Assembly (NCBI GenBank): GCA_905250075.1
Contig: CAJNOP010000012.1
Span: 3,584,772-3,648,771 of the forward strand
Source of the DNA: Rotaria sp. Silwood1
Lineage: Eukaryota > Rotifera > Eurotatoria > Philodinida > Philodinidae
Direction: 5' to 3'
DNA length: 64,000 nucleotides
Position 1 is the stretch's first letter; every line of letters starts with the position of its first letter. Shown here in pieces: positions 1 through 16,700 of the stretch. The notes under the pieces are model-generated. The model saw only the letters and a list, made by a program, of their open reading frames with translations. It was not told where the DNA came from and did no database searches. The translations under genes were made by a program, and so were the position numbers.

Positions 1-2071
1 AATTGTTAAAAGCTTTGTTTCTTTTTGAAAAAGAGTACTTAATGCATCAGATAAATTTCGTTTTGTTTCATAATGTTCAACGAATGCATAAAAAAATGAT
101 CCACATAAAAAATGATGTGGAAATATTTCATAACTAAATGGTCGATTGAGAAATTCATTAACATGTGTACTATACATAAATATTGTTTGTAGACAATTAA
201 ATTCATGTATAATACTACAATCAAATTTTTTAAAATCATATACTTTTTTTGACATTTCTTTTAATTTTAAAGTAATTGTACGACGTATAACTGGATCAAT
301 TTGTATATGATTTCGATTATCATTTATTGATAATGTTAATGGTTCAATATCTTCTAATTGAAAAGTATCAGTATCAATTAAATGAATAGATTTTATTAAA
401 GAAATAATTATAGCATAAAGATAAACAGGTGTAAGATGACGAATGTTATACCAATATTGGATACACATTAACCAAAAATGATAATCCGTATGAATATGAT
501 TATATTGTTCTCGTTGTATAGATGACATCTTTAAACATTTCGAAAAAAAATCTTGACGTTCAATAAGTGATAAAGAATTCAAATGATTTAAATCAATAAT
601 ATCATCATAATCGGTGAGATCATATTTACATCGTTTAAGTTGTTTAAGAACACGATGATAAAGAATAATATTTCGATTATTTTCATCTTCATTATCCCAT
701 TTAAGTAAAATAGCTAGACATGGTAAAACAATTGGTATTGCATTAACATATATAGATGGTTCTTGTTCAAGTTCAACATGTGCAGAACAAACAAAACTAC
801 GATGAATAAGAATTTCAATAAATGTTATTGATAAATGAAGATCAGTTAAACTATCAAGTAAAAACGTTGGAATTGGACGATTATTTTTGCTTTTTATTTC
901 TGATAGATCATTTTCAATATGAATACGAATTTGTTCGTCATTCTAAAAAGAAAATTTATTTAATTTTTTCAATTATTTGATTTCGTTTAGCTTGTATTAC
1001 GATGTCAAGTTTATCAAGATATTCTCGAGCTAATTGAACAAAATGAGCATTTTTATGAAGATTTACATTCTTCGACGAACCAAAACGATAAATAAGTGTA
1101 TCCGATGGATTTAAATAAGATTGAAGTGCTAATCGAAGTTGCATTTCAATTTTATTTCTTGATGTTTTTGCAATAGGTTCAAGTAATTTTTTTAATGCAA
1201 TATCAATATCATCATATTGTCTCATCCATTGCAGAGCATACCAATGTTTTGTTCTATTATTTTTACTAATTTTATTTTTATCTAATTTTTCTACAGTCGT
1301 AGAAATATGATTGAATATTGGATCAACTGTATTTCCATTAATATAATCATTTCCACATAAACAAAAAGCAAGTGAAAGAGTCGAATGATTTAAACCAACA
1401 AATTTTTTAAGTAATGAATCTATTGTAAATAATTGAGCAGATAAATAATAATATGAATTTTTTTCAATTGGATTTATATCAACATAATCAAATGGTATAT
1501 AACCTTTGAATAGATTATAACAATAATAATCACTATCACGTGCTATTAAATAACAATCAAGATGATTTGCTAATGAAACACATTCATCATCACCTTCACC
1601 TAATGCTGATATATAGGAAATGTTCATTTCATCAAGTACATTAATAAATGTTTGTCGTAATAATAATGGACTCAAATCAATATTAACACTAGTTTGAGTT
1701 GAATAATCAACACGTCTTTGTGATCGTTCAAGTGTTGTAGATAATTTTCGATCATCTAATCGAGCACCATCGAATACAACAATAACACTGTTAAAAATAA
1801 AGTAACGTTAGAAAAAAAAAAAAACATGAAATTTTTATGAAAATTTAAATACATACTTGATTTGACAAATACGAAAAGATTCGAATAATTGTTTACAATA
1901 ACGATAAAATTTATCATATTCACCACCGAATAAACAAGTCAAATGACATTCTTTATACATTTGATGGTAAATTGAATTACCATCAAATAAAACATTACAA
2001 TTGTGTAATTCAATTTCATGTAGTAAACTTAATTTTTGTTCAATAAATGTTTGTAAACCTCGAATACCCAT
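1..2071 (-). CDS. ASTE1: Protein asteroid homolog (XPG/FEN1-like), 3' end cut by window edge
   Basis: Three exons are visible: 2071-1857, 1787-1001 and 942-<1. All joins are GT-AG and the frame stays open to base 1, giving 648 residues; from memory human ASTE1 is about 680 aa, so only a short C-terminus is missing. The protein opens MGIRGLQTFIEQ, the N-terminal block of the FEN1/XPG nuclease fold. Asp30 lies in VLFDGNSIY, then come VVFDGARLDD (about residue 78), GEGDDE (about 136) and ARDSDYY (about 157), matching the acidic positions of the XPG-N and XPG-I regions. The family is structure-specific nuclease-like; asteroid was described in Drosophila EGFR signalling and ASTE1 in DNA-end processing. 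The gene lies 559 bp downstream of CMIP on the same strand. Start chosen because the MGIRGL motif is terminal in the family. Function is inferred from family. Confidence 0.88.
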
Positions 2072-2630
2072 CTTCAGATAAAACAAATATATATATATGT
2101 ATATGTATATATGTATATTAAATACGCAAATATTAATTATAATTATTTGTGTATCAAAACAAAAACCAGAAAAAAAAATTTCAATAATGAATGACTGATC
2201 AAAAAAAAGAGAAAAAAATAAGCATATTTTCAAAGTTATTGGTTAAAACATTTCAGTGGCTGCGACATAAGAATGTACGCAGTAATATAGTGCACAGAGT
2301 TCAGAAGGAAACAGAACGCACAAAAAAACAAACAAACGGTTCGTTAAGAACAAGAACAAGAAAAAATCATGTTATTTGGCTGAAGGCATCTCTCATCGCA
2401 CATACATTGCACAAAAAATGAGGAAATAAAAAGCACGAACACAGGACGAATTCGGACTGAAAGCAAACGTTCACGCATAAAGTCCAAAGAACAATAAAAA
2501 TAAAAATAAACTTGACATCAATCTGACTGATACATGTCTTTATTCGAAGATGATAATGCACGAGATTTGTCATTTGAAGATTATTGTACTAACAAAAACA
2601 AACAAACAAAAAAAAAACAAGAACATATTT
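2072..2630. other. Intergenic gap between ASTE1 and CMIP
   Basis: This 559-bp interval holds the presumed ASTE1 promoter and the CMIP 3' UTR. It contains an AT/GT-alternating run (about 2088-2118) just upstream of the ASTE1 start. No gene was recognised; the open frames on both strands at 2191-2573 are lysine/cysteine-rich and look random. Confidence 0.6.
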
Positions 2631-6956
<4,326 letters not shown>

Positions 6957-8932
6957 TTTACTATAAATTCTAATTAAATAGATTTAATTTTATGATTCAT
7001 TAATTTTTTGTAATTGATTACCTGATAATGATGCTTAGCTAGATATCAGAGATATTTTGATTGTGCGCTATTGCATTCTATGATGAATTCATCTAAAAAA
7101 AAAAAAGAAAAGAAAAAAACTGACATTTACCTATCAATACGTTAGAATGTAATTTATTTTAATCTTATCAAACTATTCAATAGTCTATGTCATGGACTTG
7201 ACATAGTTTCTTACGTAGGTAGATATGGAGGAGTCAAACGTGTCTTTGATATATTCTATGATGTTTTTTTCTTTAGTTATACATCTGATTGAATAGCTCT
7301 TTTATGTTTAAAACTTAATGACCGATTCAAATTTTTGACAAATTCCTTATTTTCTTGTTAAATTCTTTTAAAGGGATGATAAAAACAAAGGTTTATTAAA
7401 GAAAATTAAACACAACGACATTATCAACATAGAATGACGGTTGTCTAATACCTTAGCTTTTCGAAATGAAAAATCCATTCATATCGTACTATAATAGTTC
7501 GTTGTCAAAAGAATCATCCTTATATAGAAAGCAAATGGATTTAAGTAGACAGCTCTTCATTATTAATAGACAATGTTCTCTTACATTCTCTATATACATT
7601 GTTAAGCTCAAAATATAATAAAAAGAAACCTGAGAAAATTTCCTACAATGACGCAAATAAAAAAATTGACATGAAAGAGGGTTGCATTCCATGACTTTTA
7701 TGATAATAAGAGGGAAAGAGTGATGAAAGAAGACGAAGAAAAAAAAGAAAAAAACGATGTCATGGAGGGCGTCACAGTCTACTTATTGAAATATATAAGC
7801 AACAGTAATACTAGTTTTGGAAGAGAAAAAGATAGAAAAATATGTAGGCACAACAGCAGGAGGAAAGGAAAAAACAAGGAGAATCGTCAACGATGATGAC
7901 GACTATGCGACAAAGCCCCGGGTTTATGTATATTCCTCATATAATACTTGATGTAATACGGCGGCAAAGAATAGACGAAGAAAAACTCACTACTGACGAA
8001 CGCATGAGAAAAAGAAACGAGAAAAAAAGAAGCAGAAAGCGAGTTGCTTTTGTCTGCGACATCATCAATGAAATACTGAGAAAAATCTTCTGTCATTGTT
8101 GAATTCTGTTATTGTGCGCTTTACGTTACCTTTTTTTTTTATTTATCTTCCTGTAAATCTGTCAAGGGGGGTGTTTTTCCTGAAATGCATTTGCTTACCA
8201 TTATTATATCCTCATTAGGGTTTTTTTTTCTTAATGATAAAGTACGTTACTTGAGACATGCATATACAACATGTTTTTGAATTCATGAAGTTTTATGAGA
8301 TTTTTATTATAGAGAAAAAAATTGTTGTTCATCATGCATGAGTATGCATAAAGATATTTTTGATAACAAACATCACTTAGCATTTTTCTATCAACTTCTT
8401 TTTTGCAACATTGCTTTTTACGCATCTGGGTTTTGTCAATTTATAATAGAATAGAATTACGTTTGTCTAATTTTGATGCTATTTTTCTTTTTTTGAAAGA
8501 AAAGAAATAAGAATTTCATTACATTAATCGTATTGCTTTCTATGACGAACAAGTTCAATCTTGTCATATCTGTTATTTAATACTATCTATCATCATTTTC
8601 ATATATCTGCATAAAAGTTATTTTTAAAATAATCTGAAATAAACAAAACAAGAGACTTATTGAGACAAAAACAAAAAGAAAATTTGCTCGTTGATATATA
8701 ATTCGTTTTGTGTATAAGATAAATTTTTTCTTTTAACAATATACAACAAAATGAAATAAAAATCAGTGTATTAACAAATATATACATATAATAAAAAAAT
8801 TAATGAACATATTGTATCCTCTGATATTATGTCACAAACATATGTTCAGTCGATGACAAGATCAAATCGAACTGACATCTGACAAAGACAAGGAATAATA
8901 ATATTGGCGACTAATGAGAGCACCATGCTTCA
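6957..8932. other. Intergenic, CMIP 5' flank
   Basis: Nearly 2 kb between the CMIP start and the 3' end of the next minus-strand gene. It is A/T-rich with purine-rich AGA/GAA runs near 7700-7900 and poly-T tracts. No gene, RNA or repeat was recognised. It must contain the CMIP promoter but I can point to no specific element. Confidence 0.5.
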
Positions 8933-10484
8933 TTAATATTCATCTGGATCAACATTACTTGTTGCTGAATAAACATGTTTTCTTCCTAAATTATTATTAT
9001 TATTTTTATTTTTTATAATAAACAAATAAAAATATGATATTACTTTTCATTTTATGCCATATATAAAGTATGCATATAATTAATACCATTAGTAATAATA
9101 ATCCACTTGTAGCTACTAAAATTATAATTACGACTGTTTGTTCTACACTTAATGATGTTTCAGTTGTTGACGAAGAAAGTATTTGTGAGACTAGAGGAGA
9201 AAAATCAAAGTTTATTTTATTTTATTCTTTACTTAATATTATTTTTCATACCAGTTATTGTTGTTATTGAAGCATCATTTAAACAATCATTATCACAACT
9301 TATTTTTTCAATTGAATCAGGAATTTTTAAATGATTTGAAGCAATGTCTTTATTAAGTTCTTCTTGAGAACAGCTGTCATAATTTCGACAAGTCTTTATG
9401 TAATATAAATATCAATGAGGTTTCATAATTTATTCTATTAAATACTTACACCATTGCAACGACGAATAATAAATTCAGCTCGATTAATAGCTAGATCATT
9501 TACAGTAAATAGTATCATATGACCAGTATTTAAAATAATATCTACTCTAGAATCAATACATCTATAGAAATCAACATATATGAATTTTTTAGTTTTTTAT
9601 TTCAAATTTTGATATACTTTTGTGAGAACCAGTAGTTAAATGAATATCGAATTTCACCATGAGCGCGTTTAGCCCAGAGAATTTCGAATGATTCATTATA
9701 TCCTAAATAAAATAATAATAATAATAATAATAAAATAGAAACTATTTTTCTTTTACCTAATCCGGTAGCCGTTATGTTAAAATTATATGTAATAAATCCG
9801 TGCAAATCTGACTGAGTTACTCTAATCAATGCTACAATAGGTTTATACTAAAAATAAAAAGTATATATATATATATTCTGTGTGGGAAATAAATTTCTTA
9901 AACTTACATCTACTTGACAATAGATACAAGCCTTTTCATCATATTGTAATGATTTCTAAAAAGTAATTATCTCGAATTAGTTTTAATATGACAAGAAAAG
10001 TTAATATCGTATTTACTAATGGAACTTTTAAATAATTTGAACCAATACGACTAATACCACATTGATTAATATAAGCTTTTTGTGTGCCATTTTGTCTACA
10101 AATTGATGTTTGATTAGCAAATTTCCAATTTAATGTATTACTCTGTATGTATGTAAATATTCATCATAGAAAATAACATCTGTTTTGAATACTCACATTT
10201 GTTTCGTTGAATACAAAGTAACTCTTGTTACATTTAATATCAATATCTGAACCAAATGACAATATTTCAATAAATGGACAATAATTTTTATCGTTTTTTG
10301 ATAAAAAATAATTTTTTCCTAAAAGCCAGATAATACTATTAAATAAGCTAACCCTTTTTTTTTTTACTATGCTTTCTTTTGGGATTAATTCTCGATTACC
10401 TTCGCATTCGGTCATAAAAGGATTAATAAAAATGAATATTAGCTGTAAAGTAATGATTATCAATAAAGAAGAGCAGGTAAACAT
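8933..10484 (-). CDS. Unrecognised type I membrane glycoprotein, cysteine-rich ectodomain
   Basis: Nine exons join in frame to 363 aa: 10484-10197, 10142-10017, 9955-9908, 9847-9757, 9702-9618, 9561-9450, 9393-9252, 9190-9044, 8985-8933. All introns are 50-66 nt. Residues 1-29 form a strong signal peptide (MFTCSSLLIIITLQLIFIF). The ectodomain has about a dozen or more cysteines and at least seven N-glycosylation sequons (NKS, NET, NQT, NGT, NIT, NES, NGT). A Ser/Thr-rich stalk (SSSTTETS) precedes one transmembrane helix (VVIIILVATSGLLLLMVLII). A short basic tail follows, HKMKRRKHVYSATSNVDPDEY, with a tyrosine near each end. This is receptor or adhesion-like architecture. I recognise no domain family and assign no function. 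Confidence 0.75.
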
Positions 10485-12652
10485 TGGGTATCGGCATCGG
10501 CTGATGATTATTGCCTAAATAGAAAACAAAAAAAAAAAAGAAACTTTGTTTTTTGCTATGTCTGTATATGATTCTCACGATTTACCATTGTACAATCAAT
10601 ACAAGAAACAGAATAATAAAAATAGTGAACGATTTCGTTGTTACAAATCACGACTAATCACTCTGCTTAATCTCATAAATGATGAATGTATCAGATAGTT
10701 ATCAATTCTACGAAATGAATCAATGGCTAAAAACCCGTTTACTCATATGAAAAAAAAAGCCCTTCACACCTAATTTATTACCTAATAACAACTATCAAAA
10801 AACAAAATATTGGTTACCAACGTAATGAGGAAAATTATTCAAACATTTGCCAAAATTATTATCACATTGAAAGAATTCTTTCAATTAAAATGAGACATCT
10901 ATTTTCTTTGTTTTCGCTCTCTCTATCGAAACAATTCGAATATATTTTTTTTGAAAAGTTCAAAGATAAATCTGTTCTATGGTCTCATTTTATTGGTAAT
11001 ATCTCAAAAAATTTTGTTCTTTAGCATAACACTAATATAATTATGTGTTTTTTGTTGTTGGATTTTTTGTCTTTATATCCTTTTTTTTTTCTCTTTTTTC
11101 TCTTTTCTCTCAACTGCCATTGACAAATATTTTTATTTAATGCGAACAACAAAAAAAAAGAAAAGAAAAATAAAAAAAAAAGAACAAACTTGTAATAAAA
11201 CTATTTTATATAAAAAACACAAATGTGTCTTTCGGTTACATACTTACTTTATATCAACTATTTATATGCAACATTTCTTCTTCGAATATATTACATATGC
11301 CTATTTTCTACTACAGAATGAATAATTATTAAGTAATGAAGCCAATTCGAATGTTTAAGGATAGTTTTTGGTAACAGATAGTCATTATAAAGCAAAAGAA
11401 TCTGATCTTAAAACAAAGAAAAATTATATAATTAAATACAAACCGATATGATACTTGAATAAAAAATCTTTCTCTAAATGATAAGATTTCTTTAAATAAA
11501 TATAAATGTCCTTATCTGTTTTCATTCAATATAATACTCAAGCATAAGTGATAAATTATTCAGAAAAATCATATGATAAGCAAAAAAATTCTACATAGTT
11601 TGTTAAAATAATATATGTTAGTATTACAACTTGAAGTGTATTGAATGAAATGTTCTACTTCTTGATGTATTAGAGTTTTATTTGTCTATTGACAAGTTTA
11701 CCGACATATTTATATAGAAAGATGGAAATCAAACTTATTACAAATCTCGTATTTCTCACGGAACAAATACATAGAATATTTCACAGCTATTTTAAATGAT
11801 TTCAATGCATCAAATTTATTTAAAAAAAAGTCATAGATATTCTGAGAAGATTTTTCTTAATTAAGAAAAAATACTTATAAAGCTCTCATAAGACTATAAA
11901 TTAGTCTTATGGTAATGGTCTGTTCAGTTCTATACTTAAAGTCTTTATTAAACCCGTCATTTACATGAGTATGTGCTTTTTCCTCAATAACTTGAAAGCA
12001 AAATTTCTAATTTTATATTAATCAAAACAAAAGACAAGTCTTCAATCATTGTACTATGAAAAATGTAATTATATTATGTAAAATAATGTTCTCTTATAAT
12101 TAAATTTGAAAGGATTTCTTATATTAAATTATAAATTTATTCTTGTCGGAGCAGCATTTAAGACTAATGCATACTTTTCATTAATCATCAATGTATAACT
12201 CCTGATTTACTCTGCACAGAATCCTATACCGTCGTTTTATATAAAAGAAAACTAAAGTTCAAACTATCTGTGCCCATCGAATAGAAACATATATCAAGGA
12301 TTAATACACTTTTCTGATCCATCATTAAATATCTTATGTTCCGCAGTTTATTTAAAGTATCTTCATAACAAAAAAAAAAAATTGCAAATATTTATTAATC
12401 AAAATCAATAAATAATAATTTCCATGTGTATATTTGTTAAATAATAAATTTTGTTTTTCAATTTATTACTTTTTTTAAATAGTGACATCTGTTCTCTATT
12501 TCTTTTTCTTTCGGTGCACACAGCCCGTTGGTGGTGTAGAACGCAAAGACTACTTGCGCATTGCTTTTACTGTTTGGTGTGTTTATAGATATATATTAAA
12601 TTTTGATTCTATAGATAATCATCTATTTTCAATCCATCCATTATAAAAAAAA
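10485..12652. other. Intergenic, no gene seen
   Basis: About 2.2 kb of A/T-rich sequence between two divergent genes. It holds poly-A/poly-T runs and short frames such as 11140-11325 that are lysine-rich and random-looking. A pyrimidine tract (about 12497-12512) and CGGTGCACAC precede the ATP synthase gene and are a plausible initiator area. No tRNA, repeat family or transposon was recognised. Confidence 0.5.
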
Positions 12653-13188
12653 ATGTCATCATTAACACGTTTAACTATATCATCACCATCGGCTTTATGC
12701 CGCCTTGGTCAATTATTAGCTAACCGACAAATTGTATTTCAACAACAATTGCCAGTATTAGGTATGGCTAGTTCATTAATGGTTCCATCTCAACGTACAA
12801 TTGCTACATCGGCTATACGTCGTGATATTGATTCAGCTGCTAAATATATTGGAGCTGGTGCAGCTACTGTTGGTGTAGCTGGTGCTGGTGCAGGTAGAAT
12901 TTTGTTTTTTTAAAATAAGTAAAATTAGCAAATCAACCATCTATTTGATTTTGTTTAGGTATTGGAACAGTATTTGGTTCATTAGTAGTAGCTTATGCAC
13001 GTAATCCAAGTTTAAAACAACAACTTTTTTCATATGCTATTCTTGGATTTGCTCTTTCTGAAGCTATGGGGCTCTTTTGCCTGATGATGGCTTTTATGTA
13101 AGTATATTTATCGATGTTTTTCTCTGTTAGTTTATTCATTTATTATTTTTTTCTTTTTATTTATTTTAGGCTGCTGTTTGCTTTCTAA
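12653..13188 (+). CDS. ATP5MC: Mitochondrial ATP synthase F0 subunit c
   Basis: Three exons, 12653-12893, 12959-13097 and 13170-13188, encode 132 aa. The first 57 or so residues are a Ser/Arg-rich presequence ending near ATSAIRRD, where cleavage is expected. The mature part is the near-invariant two-helix hairpin: [16 protein letters not shown], the polar loop [11 protein letters not shown], and [10 protein letters not shown] with the proton-carrying glutamate. It forms the c-ring of complex V in the inner mitochondrial membrane. The last coding exon is only 19 nt (LLFAF-stop). An AATAAA lies 9 nt after the stop. It is followed 0.58 kb later by VWA8 on the same strand, also a mitochondrial protein. 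Confidence 0.97.
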
Positions 13189-13196
13189 AACTACTG

Positions 13197-13202
13197 AATA
13201 AA
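13197..13202 (+). promoter_or_regulatory. Poly(A) signal of ATP synthase subunit c gene
   Basis: AATAAA begins 9 nt after the stop codon, implying a very short 3' UTR. Confidence 0.6.
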
Positions 13203-13766
13203 ATGAAAAGCAAAACACGTGAATTCTAACATTTTGATAAACTATACGCATTCAATGTTTGGTTTTTCATTTGTGTAATGCGTATTTGGTTATTGTCTCT
13301 AGCGTAATTTTTCTCATTCGCGTGTGATTTATTTAGTTACTAGTTCTATTATCTCTTTTTCCTATCCGCACTCTTTCGCTCCGGTTTGTCGGTCTGTAAT
13401 TTCAACATCAACATTTTTTTTTTGTAGACAGTCTTTTTTTTTCTTTTTTTTTGGATTGAAAACAAACGGACAGACTTATAAATTGTCTCTTAATGAATCG
13501 ATTGCAAACTATTACAATATAATCAAGCACTTAGAAAAAAAATACGTCTTGAACAGAGAATTTATTTTATTTATTATCTTTGTTTAAGATATCGAAAAGT
13601 TGGAAAAGAAGTTGGAGATAGGACCAAAAATAAAAGAAGTATCTCTTTTCTCGATTGAATATGAAAACAAAGGTTTTTGTTCAATGATGATTATAGCACT
13701 TGAGGACTTCTATAATGTATATTATTCAATTTTGATCTCTTTTTTTGTTTAAGAAAGGTAAGTCCG
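13203..13766. other. Spacer between ATP5MC and VWA8
   Basis: About 560 bp with poly-T tracts. The open frame 13324-13587 is a Phe/Ser-rich translation of these tracts and is not credible. Just before the VWA8 start there is a T-rich tract ending in AAG (13753-13755), possibly a cis or trans splice acceptor for a 5' UTR; unproven. Confidence 0.4.
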
Positions 13767-16700
13767 ATGTTTGTCGTTTCAAGAAAATTGCCATGTTTTC
13801 GCCCGACATTCATTCGTACGGTGACTACGGATATTCTTCGAATTGGATCTGTCACGCGTTCAGTAACACCACCGATTGATAATAATCAATCACTTATTCC
13901 AATATTTTACTATGAAAAAAATCTTTTTCCACCATCATTTATTCGTCATCTTGAATGGTTAATGAAGAAAGATAAACTTGGACAAGATGCTCTATTTGTT
14001 GGTCCACCTGGTCCAACTCGTCGTCAACTTATTCTTGCTTATCTTGAATTAACTCGTAAACCATATCAATATTTACAATTAACTCGTGATACAACTGATT
14101 CTGATATAAAACAACGACGAGAAATTCAAAATAAAACAGCATTATTTATAAATCAAGCAGCTGTTAATGCTGCCATACATGGTCATACACTTGTTTTAGA
14201 TGGTTTAGAAAAAACTGAACGAAATGTTTTACCTATATTAAATAATTTACTTGAAAATCGTGAAATGAATTTAGATAATGGACAATTTTTAGTATCAACA
14301 CAACGTTTTGATGAATTGTTAAAATCTTATACGAAAGAACAACTTGATCAATTAAATTTTATTCGTGTTCATGAAGATTTTCGTGTTATTGCTTTAACAT
14401 TACCACCATTACCAGATTATAAAGGACATAGTCTTGATCCACCATTACGATCTCGATTTCAAGTGAATCGATATTCTATTCTTTGTTTTTTATATTATGA
14501 TCAATTTCTTTTTTTTTTTTCGCCATATATAGTTACGCGATATTGGTAATGTACCATTAACATTTACTGAACATACAAATCTTCTTAGAACACTTCATCC
14601 TAATGTTGATGGTCTTTTCATTGAAAATTTACTGTCATTAGCCTCATTAATTAATTCAACAGATTTAGAAACTCTTAAATTAGTTCATTTTCCATTTGAT
14701 CGTCTTAATCTTTCTGTTCGTTTAGCTGAATTAATTCCAAATATGAATCTTGCTGATTGTCTTCATCGTATTTATCCATATGAAATTCTTTATAAAAATT
14801 CAAAAGAATCAAAACAAACTATTCAACATATGTTTAATAAATTAGCTATTCAACAACAAGTAGAAAAATCATCCAAGAAAATTCTTAAGATCATTCGACA
14901 AGAAACAAAAGCCATTGTTGATTATGAAATGAATGGAAAAAAATATAAAATAACGGTATTGTATTTCTCAATTGTGATGAAATTTGACAAAATTTTTCAT
15001 TGACTACTGAATTCAAAATAATTTTAAATAGTATTTAAAAATTGTTAACAATTGATTATTTTTAGGTACCAGCTCATGATACATCATTGCCTATTACGTC
15101 ACCAACATTTATTAGTACTTCTTATCATGATCAACTTCTTTCTGATTTAATGCTAAGTCATGCTATTGGAGATATATGTTTAGTTGGTCCAAAAGGTTGT
15201 GGAAAAAGTTTAATTATTGATCACTTTGCTTCATTACTTAATTATCCAATTGAATACTTTGTACTTTATAAAGATTTATCAGCACGTGAATTATTACAAC
15301 AACGTATCACTAATGAAAATGGTGATACTGTATGGCAAAATACTCCATTAGTACAAGCAGCTATTCATGGTCGATTACTTGTACTCGATGGTATACATCG
15401 TTTAAATAATGATACATTAGTTTCATTACAAAGACTTATTCAAGATCGTGAACTTTTTCTACCTGATGGAACTCGTCTTCTTCGGTAAATAGTTTAAATA
15501 GGGAAAAAAAAGAAACTATTTTATATTCTATTTATTTATTTATTTGTTTTTCTTAGTCATGATCGGTACGATAATTTAGAAAATCCATCAAAAAATCTTC
15601 GTCGAATTCATCCATCATTTCGTATAATTGCTCTTGCTGAACCACCATTGGGCAATAATATTGGTTCTAGTGAAAGTTCTTCAATAAAATCTTCAAGTGA
15701 ACAAAATTGGTTAAATGCTGAAACTTTGAATTTATTTTTATATCATCAAATGCGTTCATTAAATTTAACTGAAGAACGTCAAATTGTTTATTCATATTTA
15801 TCTTCATCTAATAAATCAATTCCAGCTATAGAACATCTTCTTCAATTTGTACATGAATTACGAAATTCATCTGAAACACAATTAAAAACTGTTGCACAAT
15901 CATTATCAACACGAAATGTTTTACGTATTGCAAAACATTTAAAAGAAAGTACATCGAATTATCATAGTCAATTACGTGATCAATTAATTCGACAAACATC
16001 TGCACCATTTCTTCCAAGACTTGTTCAAGATGCTTTTTATGAAGCATTAAATAAATCAGGTCTTGAAGTAAATGAACAAACAATAACGTCAACTATCAAT
16101 TGGAAAGAATCATCTATGAATGATAATAATAATTCATTAAAATCATCATTTGAACATGCAGCAAAAGTTCCTTTTACAGTTTTTTATGAAAATCCAATTC
16201 ATAGTGAAATTATTCAACAAATGCATGAATCATTTTTATTAGGTGAACATTTACTATTAATTGGACCTCAAGGGTAAATTTTCATTACTTTTTATTTTTA
16301 TTTAAAAGTTTGCTTCTTTTTTTTTCTTCTTTTTGTCATATTCATAGAGTAGCGAAAAATCGTATTGTTGATCATTATCTTCAAACATTAAAATTACCCC
16401 GTGAATATATTCAACTGCATCGTAAATAAAACTCTTCAAAATTATTCCCAAGAAAAAATTTTTTTTATTTCAGGTGATACAACTGTTCAAAGTTTAACAA
16501 TTCAAGCGAGTATAATCAATGGTCGAATTGTTTATGAAGATAGTCCATTAATAAAAGCAATCAAAGAAGGTTCAGTTGCAGTTATTGATGAAGCAGATAA
16601 AGCTCCAACGAATGTCACAGGAATTTTAAAATCATTGATTGAAAGTGGTTCGATGTTTTTAAGTGATGGAAGACATGTTTATCCAAAAGAAACAGGAAAT

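Noticed and set aside
7887..8102. Overlapping open frames on both strands near 8 kb
   Set aside because: Both are about 69 residues over the same bases, purine/pyrimidine-biased, with no splice context or domain; typical of low-complexity DNA.
13324..13587. Phe/Ser-rich frame between ATP5MC and VWA8
   Set aside because: Encodes poly-T tracts; no domain, no splice partners.
15826..16092. Antisense frame in VWA8 exon 4
   Set aside because: Shadow of a long, certain coding exon.
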